From NCBI GenBank assembly GCA_029561105.1, contig JAKQJQ010000131.1, positions 1-39,218 of the forward strand: 39,218 nt of DNA, read 5' to 3'. This document shows positions 1-6,540 of this stretch, in pieces (positions within the stretch are counted from its first letter, which is position 1; each line of letters opens with the position of its first letter). The notes beneath the pieces were generated by a model that was given only the letters and a program-made list of their open reading frames with translations, was not told the DNA's origin and made no database searches. A program made the position numbers and the translations under genes. This stretch comes from Bacteroidota bacterium. GTDB taxonomy: Bacteria > Bacteroidota > Bacteroidia > Flavobacteriales > Flavobacteriaceae.

Positions 1-714
1 GTCGTGATCGAGGAATTCCTCGATGGCATTGAACTCAGCTGCTTTGTGCTTACCGATGGAAAAAGTTATAAAATCCTGCCAACGGCCAAAGACTACAAAC
101 GCATTGGCGAAGGCGATACGGGTTTGAATACAGGCGGAATGGGCGCGGTTTCCCCAGTCCCATTTGCCGATTCAGCCTTGATGGAGAAAATCGAAACCAG
201 AATTGTCAAGCCTACGATTGCTGGTTTGCAAAAAGACGGCATCGAGTACAAAGGGTTTGTATTCATCGGGCTCATCAACGTAAAAGGCGAGCCGATGGTC
301 ATTGAATATAATGTTCGTATGGGCGATCCCGAAACAGAAGTGGTCATTCCGCGTTTGAAATCCGATTTGGTCGAATTGTTTGTAGCACTCGCCAATCAAA
401 AACTGGATGAGATTACACTCGAGATTGATCCCCGCAGCGCTACAACCATCATGTTGGTTTCGGGCGGTTACCCAGAAGATTATGAGAAAGGAAAGGTGAT
501 TTCGGGGATTGAAAACGTAGAAGATTCTATTGTTTTCCATGCCGGGACCAAGACCCAGGACGGGCAAATCGTAAGCAACGGCGGACGCGTCCTGGCAGTG
601 ACTTCGTTTGGGAATGACTTTAATGAAGCCATAAAAAAATCGTACCAAAACATAAATAAATTACATTTTGATACGATGTATTATAGGAAGGATATCGGTT
701 TCGACTTATTTTAA
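1..714 (+). CDS. purD: Phosphoribosylamine-glycine ligase, C-terminal part (5' end outside window)
   Basis: GAR synthetase joins 5-phosphoribosylamine and glycine using ATP, the second step of de novo purine synthesis in the cytoplasm. The open frame runs in from base 1, so the gene is cut by the window edge; the 237 residues seen are the C-terminal part of a protein usually about 425 long. Seen in sequence: the ATP-grasp motifs TGGMGAVSP (about residue 44 of the fragment) and NVRMGDPETE (about residue 104), followed by the small C-terminal domain with the VSGGYPEDYEKGK stretch typical of PurD. The stop codon overlaps the end of the convergent small gene at 706-936 by 9 bp. No internal disruption is seen. 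Confidence 0.95.
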   Translation, partial: VVIEEFLDGIELSCFVLTDGKSYKILPTAKDYKRIGEGDTGLNTGGMGAVSPVPFADSALMEKIETRIVKPTIAGLQKDGIEYKGFVFIGLINVKGEPMVIEYNVRMGDPETEVVIPRLKSDLVELFVALANQKLDEITLEIDPRSATTIMLVSGGYPEDYEKGKVISGIENVEDSIVFHAGTKTQDGQIVSNGGRVLAVTSFGNDFNEAIKKSYQNINKLHFDTMYYRKDIGFDLF

Positions 715-936
715 GAACGAATGTGCCGTGGTATCCTGGTTTTCTTCGCCGCTTTTTTGATGCTGGGTCAATTGTTTGCACCAGTACCAGGTGGCATAAG
801 CACAGATGATCATGAACAACCAGTTGATGCCGTTGGCTAAAAACCAGTGGGTCAATTCTAATTTCGCCAGTTGGTTCTGGGGCCAGAAAAAGATTGTTTC
901 AAATAACCATTGGATACCTTCAAAAAATGCTCTCAT
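706..936 (-). CDS. Small membrane protein, DUF6341 family
   Basis: A 76-residue protein with one clear hydrophobic helix (WLFMIICAYATWYWC, about residues 40-55) and a charged C-terminus ending in AHSFLK. I recall this pattern from flavobacterial DUF6341 proteins; function unknown. The frame is open for nine more codons upstream, but the Met starting MRAFFEGIQ matches the family start and lies about 40 bp downstream of a -7 box on this strand (976-983). The gene is divergent from the DUF6427 gene at 996 and overlaps the purD stop by 9 bp. A role with the DUF6427 membrane protein is a guess from adjacency. Confidence 0.72.
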   Translation of the reverse strand: MRAFFEGIQWLFETIFFWPQNQLAKLELTHWFLANGINWLFMIICAYATWYWCKQLTQHQKSGEENQDTTAHSFLK

Positions 937-964
937 AATAGACGGTGTTGTTTTTTTAAACAAT

Positions 965-972
965 TATATTTG
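965..972 (+). promoter_or_regulatory. -7 box (TATATTTG) for the DUF6427 gene
   Basis: Exact match to the Bacteroidota -7 consensus TAnnTTTG, 23 bp before the ATG at 996. No convincing TTG -33 element at the usual spacing. Three bases from an oppositely oriented box at 976-983. Confidence 0.5.
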
Positions 973-975
973 TCA

Positions 976-983
976 CAAAAGTA
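976..983 (-). promoter_or_regulatory. -7 box (TACTTTTG) for the DUF6341 gene
   Basis: Exact TAnnTTTG match on the minus strand, about 40 bp before the ATG at 936. Back to back with the plus-strand box at 965-972. Confidence 0.45.
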
Positions 984-995
984 TAAAATATCCTC

Positions 996-1925
996 ATGAT
1001 TACAAGTCTTTTTAGAAAATCTACGCCATTAAATTATTCGGTTGTGATCCTGGCTGTGGTTTTTTTCTTTTTCGCTTACCAGATCAAACACGTCACGTCA
1101 GACAATTCGTGGTTTCGGTTGGGTTTGAAATTAGGGCTTTTGGGGATTATTTTCGCCTCATTGTTCATCGCCAATTTCATCGTCAAGAAGAATGGGCTCA
1201 GTAAAGACAGTGCGTACACGGTGTTATTTTACCTGATTTTTCTGCTGTTTTTTCCTTCGCTGTTTGATGATACCGCACTCGTATTCTCTAATTTTTTCAT
1301 CTTACTGGCCCTACGCCGGATGGTTTCATTGCATTCGCCCAAATCACCAAAGGAGAAGATTTTTGACGCGTCGTTGTGGGTTTTTGTCGCAGCATTGTTT
1401 CATTTCTGGAGCATCCTTTTTGTGGTACTGATTTTCATCTCGATCCTTTTTCACGGCGCGCGCGATTACCGCAACTGGTTTCTGCCGTTTATTGCCTTTT
1501 TTGGCATTGCGATGGTGTATGTTTTGTGCGCGCTGATTTTCAACAAGGACTGGATTACACATCTAGTGGATCGCTCTATGATAGACCTTAATTTTGGTTA
1601 CTTTACGAGTAATTTTCAAAACCTGGCCCTGTCGGTTTACGCTACGATCGGGTTGTTCTTTTTGGGGTCTTTGCTGTTGAGTCTGTCGCACCGGCCATTG
1701 ATTCTGCATTCGTCGTACAAGAAAATCATGTCGGCGTTTATCATCGGGATTCTGATCCTTTTGATTTCACCATTCAAAAGCAATGATTTATTGGCTTTTA
1801 CCATTGCCCCGCTTGCTATGATGGCCACGAGCCACATTGAAATGAGCCAGGTCAAATGGCAGAAGGAAGTGATTCTTTTCGCCCTGATTGGCTTTGGGCT
1901 TTTCGCCTTCTTCTCGCAGTTATAA
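996..1925 (+). CDS. Polytopic inner-membrane protein, DUF6427 family
   Basis: A 309-residue, strongly hydrophobic protein with about eight to ten predicted membrane helices spread over its whole length and short, often basic, loops (for example SHRPLILHSSYKK). The opening MITSLFRKSTPLNYS matches flavobacterial DUF6427 proteins as I remember them. No catalytic motif is recognised and the function is unknown. The start is the ATG 23 bp after a -7 box. Its stop overlaps the end of the convergent upp gene by 6 bp: the plus-strand TTA Leu codon at 1920-1922 is the upp stop on the other strand. Confidence 0.75.
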   Translation: MITSLFRKSTPLNYSVVILAVVFFFFAYQIKHVTSDNSWFRLGLKLGLLGIIFASLFIANFIVKKNGLSKDSAYTVLFYLIFLLFFPSLFDDTALVFSNFFILLALRRMVSLHSPKSPKEKIFDASLWVFVAALFHFWSILFVVLIFISILFHGARDYRNWFLPFIAFFGIAMVYVLCALIFNKDWITHLVDRSMIDLNFGYFTSNFQNLALSVYATIGLFFLGSLLLSLSHRPLILHSSYKKIMSAFIIGILILLISPFKSNDLLAFTIAPLAMMATSHIEMSQVKWQKEVILFALIGFGLFAFFSQL

Positions 1926-2573
1926 TTTATTGCCGTACGCCAAATCACCCGCATCTCCCAAACCAGGAACGATGTAATTGCGGTCATTGAGTTTTTCATC
2001 CAAAGTAGCGACCCAAAGATGGCAATAATCGGGCAAGTGTTTTTGAAGGTATTCAACACCTTCTGGTGCCGCAATTACCACCGCAATATGGATTTCTTTG
2101 GGCTGTCCTTTTTCTAATAATTTATTGAAAACCGCTACCATCGATTGTCCCGTGGCAAGCATGGGGTCAATGAGCAACAAATTTTTCCCCGCAATATTAG
2201 GAACTGCCTGGTATTCTACCTTGATGTCAAAAGCAACCTCATCGCCTACATGATGGCGGTAGGCCGATACAAATCCGTTCTCGGCGCTGTCAAAATAATT
2301 CAGGAATCCCAAATGCAACGGCAAGCCCGCACGCAAAATTGAACACAAAACCAATTTGTCCTCAATTTCGGTCGTTTTCTTAATCCCAAGCGGGGTTTGG
2401 ATTTCGATATCCTTGTAGCGTAAATCTTTGCTGAGCTCATACGCCATCACTTCGCCAATGCGCTCAATATTCCTGCGGAAGCGCATACTGTCGTGCTGCA
2501 CATCGACATTTCTAATTTGTCCTAAAAAGTGGTTCAGGACACTGTTGGCTTCGGATAAGTAGTGGATTTGCAT
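1920..2573 (-). CDS. upp: Uracil phosphoribosyltransferase
   Basis: Converts uracil and PRPP to UMP plus pyrophosphate (pyrimidine salvage, cytoplasm). 217 residues, close to the usual 208-217. Seen: the PRPP-binding loop LIDPMLATGQS at residues 134-144, the uracil-binding segment YIVPGLGDAGD at 200-210, and the conserved CSILRAGLPL stretch near 77-86. The start MQIHYLSE fits the flavobacterial family. Upstream lies a short heptamer-repeat tract (2575-2612). No exact TAnnTTTG box was found for this gene. It overlaps the end of the convergent DUF6427 gene by 6 bp. Confidence 0.95.
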   Translation of the reverse strand: MQIHYLSEANSVLNHFLGQIRNVDVQHDSMRFRRNIERIGEVMAYELSKDLRYKDIEIQTPLGIKKTTEIEDKLVLCSILRAGLPLHLGFLNYFDSAENGFVSAYRHHVGDEVAFDIKVEYQAVPNIAGKNLLLIDPMLATGQSMVAVFNKLLEKGQPKEIHIAVVIAAPEGVEYLQKHLPDYCHLWVATLDEKLNDRNYIVPGLGDAGDLAYGNKL

Positions 2574-2574
2574 A

Positions 2575-2612
2575 GAATGATGAATGGTGAATGATGGTTG
2601 TCGACTTTCGAC
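2575..2612. repeat. Heptamer-period intergenic repeat, site 1
   Basis: Units GAATGAT, GAATGGT, GAATGAT are followed in the same 7-base register by GGTTGTC, GACTTTC and GACTTCA. It lies between the divergent upp and DUF4254 genes. It shares the GAATG and GACTTTC words with other heptamer tracts in the window. Confidence 0.6.
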
Positions 2613-2646
2613 TTCAAAAAGTTTTCGGACGTAAAATTATAAAAAC

Positions 2647-2654
2647 TATCTTTG
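2647..2654 (+). promoter_or_regulatory. -7 box (TATCTTTG) for the DUF4254 gene
   Basis: Exact TAnnTTTG match ending 20 bp before the ATG at 2675. The -33 region is T-rich but has no clean TTG. Confidence 0.5.
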
Positions 2655-2674
2655 CTTTTTAAACTCAAAAAGAT

Positions 2675-3280
2675 ATGTTTTCAAAATTAGCCTATTCTGT
2701 TTTCGAGCAAAGCATCAACGACTACCACAAGTACGACAGCGTTGACCAACCCATCAGCAACCCGTATCCAAAGGACAAATTCGAGCACCTTTTGTACCTC
2801 AAGAACTGGATTGATACGGTGCAATGGCACTACGAAGACATCATCCGCGACCCCAATATCGACCCGGTTGCAGCGTTGACACTCAAAAGGAAAATCGATG
2901 CCTCGAACCAGGAACGCACCGATATGGTAGAATATATCGATGGTTATTTCCTTCAGAAGTATAGCGGTGTCAAAGTAAAAGACAACGCCAAGATCAATTC
3001 AGAATCTCCGGCTTGGGCATTCGACCGCTTGTCTATACTGGCGTTGAAAATCTACCACATGCACGAAGAGGCCACACGCGCAGAAGCTTCTCAGGACCAC
3101 CGCGACAAATGCCAGGCAAAACTCAACATCTTGCTTGAGCAACGCACCGATTTATCAACCGCGATCGAGGAATTACTTACCGACATTGAGAACGGCGACA
3201 AGTTCATGAAAGTCTACAAGCAGATGAAAATGTACAACGACGACGAGCTCAATCCGGTGTTGTACCAGAATAAGAAGTAA
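2675..3280 (+). CDS. DUF4254 domain protein
   Basis: A soluble, mostly alpha-helical 201-residue protein without signal peptide or membrane segment. Conserved-looking stretches are NPYPKDKFEHLLYLKNWID (about 29-47) and the helical AEASQDHRDKCQAKLNILLEQR region (about 140-160). I recognise it as the DUF4254 family of Bacteroidota, whose biochemical role is unknown. It precedes a family 9 glycosyltransferase gene, separated by a 79-bp heptamer repeat tract, which suggests but does not prove a link to LPS or surface glycan assembly. Confidence 0.8.
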   Translation: MFSKLAYSVFEQSINDYHKYDSVDQPISNPYPKDKFEHLLYLKNWIDTVQWHYEDIIRDPNIDPVAALTLKRKIDASNQERTDMVEYIDGYFLQKYSGVKVKDNAKINSESPAWAFDRLSILALKIYHMHEEATRAEASQDHRDKCQAKLNILLEQRTDLSTAIEELLTDIENGDKFMKVYKQMKMYNDDELNPVLYQNKK

Positions 3281-3282
3281 AC

Positions 3283-3359
3283 GGCACAAGGTTCAGGGTA
3301 CATGGTTCAGGTAGAACCACAATCTTTTACCCTGCACCCTGCACCCTGCACCCTACACC
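3283..3359. repeat. Heptamer-period inverted repeat, site 2
   Basis: The left arm (3283-3313) is built from CACAAGG, TTCAGGG and TACATGG words. The right arm is ACCCTGC three times then ACCCTAC (3329-3356). CAGGGT on the left pairs with ACCCTG on the right, so the RNA could fold. It abuts the TTG start codon of the glycosyltransferase gene at 3360. Confidence 0.65.
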
Positions 3360-4391
3360 TTGAAAAAAATCAAACATATAGCCGTCATGAGGCTCTCCGC
3401 AATGGGAGATGTCGCCATGACGGTTCCTGTTTTACGCGCGTTTGATAAGCAATATCCGCAGGTAAAGATTACGGTGATTTCGCGCCCGTTCTTTAAACCG
3501 TTTTTTGATGATATCCCGAATGTTTCCTTTTTCGCGTTCGATGCCAAAGGCAAACACAAAGGTTTTCTCGGGCTACTCAAGTTATATAAGGAATTAAAGC
3601 CGCTGCACGTTGACGCGTTTGCCGATTTGCATAACGTGCTCCGATCAAAAGTCATCAAAAGATTGTTTGCCTTTAGCGGGAAACCAATAGCCGCAGTCGA
3701 TAAAGGGCGAGCCGAAAAGAAAGCGCTTTTGCGTCCCGAAAATAAAGTTTTCAGGCAACTGCCAACAATGTTTGAAAGACACGCGCAGGTTTTTGCCGCT
3801 TTGGGTTTCCCGATCGATTTGTCTCATCCGGTTTTTCCGCCAACCAAGACATTGGATGAAAATACCTCCAAAATCGCTGGAAGTAAAAGCCAAAACTGGA
3901 TTGGCATAGCACCGTTTGCCCAGTACGATTCCAAGGTCTATCCGCAGGATTTGATGCAAAAAGTCATCGACGGATTGTCTAAGTCCGATGTAAAAATTTT
4001 CCTTTTCGGCGGTGGAAAACAAGAAACTGAAACGCTCGAAATGTTTGCCAATGACAAACAAAATGTAATTGTGGTGGCAGGAAAGCTTAACTTCCATGAA
4101 GAATTGCAACTCATTTCCAACCTCGATGTCATGCTTTCGATGGATTCGGGTAACGCCCATATTGCGGCGATGCTCGGTGTAAAAACCGTTACACTTTGGG
4201 GCGCGACGCATCCGTTTGCGGGATTTGCACCGTTCCACCAACCCACAGCAAATGCACTGGTTTCAGACCGGGAAAAATTCCCTAAACTCCCAACTTCAAT
4301 ATATGGGAACAAAGTGATTGAAGGTTACCAGGACGCCATGCGTACCATTTTGCCAGAAACGGTAATTGCCAAAATCAACGAGGTTTTATGA
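3360..4391 (+). CDS. Glycosyltransferase family 9 (heptosyltransferase-like)
   Basis: A GT-B fold transferase of the ADP-heptose:LPS heptosyltransferase family, probably adding a sugar to LPS core or another surface glycan on the cytoplasmic face of the inner membrane. 343 residues, normal for the family. Seen: the N-terminal RLSAMGDVAMTVPVL motif (about 11-25) and the C-terminal donor-site pattern SMDSGNAHIAAMLGVKTVTLWGAT, shown here only as its core D-S-G-x-x-H-I-A-A. The start is a TTG giving MKKIKHIAV; the next Met (3387) would remove part of the first beta strand, so TTG is preferred. The DUF4254 gene is upstream. A 42-codon open frame begins in an ATGA overlap with this stop codon. Confidence 0.87.
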   Translation: MKKIKHIAVMRLSAMGDVAMTVPVLRAFDKQYPQVKITVISRPFFKPFFDDIPNVSFFAFDAKGKHKGFLGLLKLYKELKPLHVDAFADLHNVLRSKVIKRLFAFSGKPIAAVDKGRAEKKALLRPENKVFRQLPTMFERHAQVFAALGFPIDLSHPVFPPTKTLDENTSKIAGSKSQNWIGIAPFAQYDSKVYPQDLMQKVIDGLSKSDVKIFLFGGGKQETETLEMFANDKQNVIVVAGKLNFHEELQLISNLDVMLSMDSGNAHIAAMLGVKTVTLWGATHPFAGFAPFHQPTANALVSDREKFPKLPTSIYGNKVIEGYQDAMRTILPETVIAKINEVL

Positions 4392-4516
4392 GTGCTTTGC
4401 CTTGGGCTTTGCGCGAAGCAGTTGTATTACTTAACAAGGAATGTAGTTTTTCTGCAAGGCGGGTAAGAGATAAAATTGTATTTTACCTTCAGGGAAGGGG
4501 CAGATGTTTCCCTTAA
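4388..4516 (+). other. 42-codon open frame inside structured repeat copy 1 (doubtful gene)
   Basis: The ATG at 4388 overlaps the glycosyltransferase stop as ATGA, and the frame ends in TAA at 4514-4516. Its C-terminal half (CSFSARRVRDKIVFYLQGRG) resembles the translation of the second repeat copy at about 28978-29037 (CSFSTRRVIEKMVFYLQGRG). About ten codon differences include the third base, so some coding constraint is possible. The second copy reads on past this point in a different context, and both copies have DNA palindromes, so a non-coding element remains the simpler reading. Confidence 0.2.
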
Positions 4517-4580
4517 CGAAAGGCGATAAATCGGCCATGCAGAATCTCTGCACATCATGTTAAATTTAAATACTTCAAAA
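4429..4580 (+). repeat. Structured intergenic element, copy 1
   Basis: About 150 bp, clearly homologous by eye to 28970-29125 in the same orientation. The core AAGGCGGGTAA, then TATTTTACCTTCAGGGAAGG, is shared. Three stem-loops occur in the same order in both copies: GGTAA/TTACC (4462-4466 with 4483-4487), AGGGAA/TTCCCT (4491-4496 with 4508-4513) and TGCAGA/TCTGCA with a three-base loop (4538-4552). It ends at the start codon of the cyclophilin gene. It could be an RNA, a dispersed palindromic repeat or a mobile remnant. Confidence 0.6.
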
Positions 4581-5236
4581 TGGCTACTTATCGGTTTGGT
4601 CGGGGCAGTATTAAAAAAGTAATTTTCATTTTTTCCTGGGTAGTTTTATACAGCTGCGCAGATGTCCCAAAGTTCAAACCCGAGTGGGCTGCCGAACAAG
4701 CACCGCAGACATTTACTGCCGTGTTCGAAACCACCAAGGGCAAATTCGAGATAGAAGTGAAAAGAAACTTGTCGCCCAAAGCCGCGGATCGCATGTACCA
4801 ACTAGTCAAGCACGGTTATTACAACAATGCTATTTTTTACCGCGTCGTTCCGGGTTTTGTGGCGCAATTTGGCAACACCGACACCTTGGTCATGAACCAA
4901 TGGCGCAAGGTAAAAATCCCAGACGAGCCGGTAATTCAAGGCAATAAGAAGGGCACGGTGAGTTTTGCGCGTTCTGGAAAGGAAACCCGCGATCTCGAGT
5001 TGTTCATCAACATAAACGACAATCCCGTACTGGACACGCTCAATTTTGAGGGTATCAAGGGTTTTCCCACTTTTGGCCATGTTTCTAAAGGAATGGAAAC
5101 GGTTGACAAACTGTATTCGGGTTATGGCGAAGCGACAATGGCCAATGAAAATTTGTATTTGAATCCCGCGGGTTTTCTACAAACGTATCCGAAACTTGAC
5201 AAGATTAAAAAAGCCTACCTCAAGAGAGGCAAATAA
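4580..5236 (+). CDS. Lipoprotein peptidyl-prolyl cis-trans isomerase (cyclophilin type)
   Basis: Cyclophilins speed cis-trans isomerisation of peptide bonds before proline; as a lipoprotein this one would act in the periplasm or at the outer membrane on exported proteins. 218 residues. Seen: a basic N-terminus, a hydrophobic segment and a lipobox-like VVLYSC with Cys 26; then a cyclophilin domain from about 45 to 215 with FYRVVPGFVAQFGN (catalytic Arg present; the common QGGD is changed to QFGN), GTVSFARSG and FGHVSKGMETVDKL. The leader before the lipobox is somewhat long. The upstream 188 bp is almost filled by the structured repeat. A shared terminator follows at 5238-5266. Confidence 0.87.
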   Translation: MATYRFGRGSIKKVIFIFSWVVLYSCADVPKFKPEWAAEQAPQTFTAVFETTKGKFEIEVKRNLSPKAADRMYQLVKHGYYNNAIFYRVVPGFVAQFGNTDTLVMNQWRKVKIPDEPVIQGNKKGTVSFARSGKETRDLELFININDNPVLDTLNFEGIKGFPTFGHVSKGMETVDKLYSGYGEATMANENLYLNPAGFLQTYPKLDKIKKAYLKRGK

Positions 5237-5237
5237 A

Positions 5238-5266
5238 AAGGCTCCTGATTTCCGAGAGCCTTTTTA
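5238..5266. terminator. Bidirectional intrinsic terminator
   Basis: AAAAAGGCTC and GAGCCTTTTT form a 10-bp stem between the convergent cyclophilin and ferredoxin-reductase genes, with an A run on one side and a T run on the other, so it can serve both strands. Confidence 0.85.
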
Positions 5267-5286
5267 TTATCAGTTATTTGTTGATT

Positions 5287-6351
5287 TTAAACGTCGTCGT
5301 AATCCACATAAATCGTATCCGAAGTCGGGTGTGCCTGGCAAGTCAAGATTAAACCTTGAGCGATTTCACCATCGGTCAGGATTGCGTTTTTCTTCATTAC
5401 CGCGCTTCCCGAAGTCACTTTGGCGAGGCAACTGCTGCAAATGCCACCCTGGCAGGAATAGGGTGCGTCGAGCCCTTGTTTTAGGGCCGCTTCGAGTATG
5501 GTTTGTTTGTGCGACATCTCGAAAGTGGTTTCTTCATCGTCTACCATGACCGTGATTTTGGAGTGACCGCCGAGGTTTTCTGCAGCGGCGGCTTCGGCAC
5601 TTGTAGTGGTAGGTGCGGTAGAAAACAACTCAAATTTAATGGCCGATTCCTTGACGTTGTGCTCGCGCAAGACGTGTGAAACGGTGTTGATCATGGCTTC
5701 GGGTCCGCAAAGGTAGAATTTGTCGAAAGCGAGTTCCTTATGTTTGTTGTTGAGTACAAAGTTGACCGTCGATTTCTCAATCCTGCCAAAAATTGACTCA
5801 CTCACCTTGGCCTGGCTGAATACGAAATGGACGAAAAAGCGCCCCACGTACTTGAGCTGCAAATCGTGCAATTGCTGGTAAAAGATGGTGCTTTCGGGTG
5901 TTTTGTTCCCGTACACTAAAACGAACGTGCTTTTGGGTTCTGACACCAAAACACTTTTGATGATCGACAAGATTGGGGTGATGCCGCTTCCGGCCGCGAA
6001 GGCTGCGTAGTTTTTCTGGCGGCTCGCATCGGGTTCGAAGGTGAATTTGCCTTCGGGCGTACCCACTTCGAGCGTTTGCCCTTCCTTGAGTTGGGTGTTG
6101 GCGAATTTGGAGAAATGCCCATTGGTGACCGACTTGATTGCGATGCGCAATTCCCCGCTGTCGGGTGCGCTGCAAATAGAGTAGGCACGGCGCAATTCTT
6201 CGCCGTCGAGCGTGAGTTTGAGGTTGATGTATTGTCCGGAGGTGAATCTGTAAAAATCCTTAAATTCAAGCGGTACATTAAACAAAACCGATACCGCATC
6301 GTTGGTTTCGCGGCGTACTTCCTTGATATTGAGCTTGTAAAATGATGACAT
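5287..6351 (-). CDS. PaaE-like FAD and [2Fe-2S] oxidoreductase
   Basis: A ferredoxin-NADP reductase fused to a C-terminal plant-type ferredoxin, the layout of PaaE, the reductase of phenylacetyl-CoA epoxidase. Seen in the 354-residue product: FAD motif RRAYSICSA near residue 60-70, NAD(P)-domain motif AAGSGITPILS, LCGPEAMI, and the ferredoxin cluster cysteines CQGGICSSC plus a distal Cys (about 300, 305, 308 and 338). It would pass electrons from NAD(P)H to a partner oxygenase or similar enzyme in the cytoplasm. The open frame extends 39 codons further, but the Met of MSSFYKLNIKEV is preferred because a TACTTTTG -7 box lies 14 bp upstream of it, inside the extension. No paaABCD genes are nearby, so the partner is unknown. 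Confidence 0.88.
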   Translation of the reverse strand: MSSFYKLNIKEVRRETNDAVSVLFNVPLEFKDFYRFTSGQYINLKLTLDGEELRRAYSICSAPDSGELRIAIKSVTNGHFSKFANTQLKEGQTLEVGTPEGKFTFEPDASRQKNYAAFAAGSGITPILSIIKSVLVSEPKSTFVLVYGNKTPESTIFYQQLHDLQLKYVGRFFVHFVFSQAKVSESIFGRIEKSTVNFVLNNKHKELAFDKFYLCGPEAMINTVSHVLREHNVKESAIKFELFSTAPTTTSAEAAAAENLGGHSKITVMVDDEETTFEMSHKQTILEAALKQGLDAPYSCQGGICSSCLAKVTSGSAVMKKNAILTDGEIAQGLILTCQAHPTSDTIYVDYDDV

Positions 6352-6365
6352 GGTTCTATTTTTTA

Positions 6366-6373
6366 CAAAAGTA
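6366..6373 (-). promoter_or_regulatory. -7 box (TACTTTTG) for the PaaE-like gene
   Basis: Exact TAnnTTTG match on the minus strand, 14 bp before the chosen ATG at 6351. It argues against the longer open frame that starts at 6468. Confidence 0.5.
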
Positions 6374-6407
6374 GGAAACAGCCGAGAAACGACCGATTTA
6401 TTTGCGA

Positions 6408-6415
6408 TATTTTTG
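6408..6415 (+). promoter_or_regulatory. Possible -7 box (TATTTTTG) for sprE
   Basis: Exact TAnnTTTG match facing the sprE gene, about 125 bp upstream of its TTG start. If used, the leader would contain the repeat at 6431-6463. Confidence 0.3.
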
Positions 6416-6430
6416 ACCACAAAAGCAGCG

Positions 6431-6463
6431 ATGGCGAAACTTTTAGGCGAAACTTTTCGCCAT
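6431..6463 (+). repeat. Overlapping direct and inverted repeat in the sprE leader
   Basis: GGCGAAACTTTT occurs twice, 13 bp apart (6433-6444 and 6446-6457). ATGGCGAAA (6431-6439) and TTTCGCCAT (6455-6463) form a perfect 9-bp inverted repeat around them. It could be an RNA hairpin or a protein-binding site. Confidence 0.5.
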
Positions 6464-6540
6464 ATCAAAAAGAAACGTATTTTTACCAGTCATTATAATA
6501 AAACCGACTTTTAAAAGTTTAAGCATAAAATCGTTCGACA

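Noticed and set aside
6352..6468. 39-codon N-terminal extension of the PaaE-like gene
   Set aside because: It contains the gene's own -7 box and the sprE-side repeat, and family members start at MSSFYKL-like positions.
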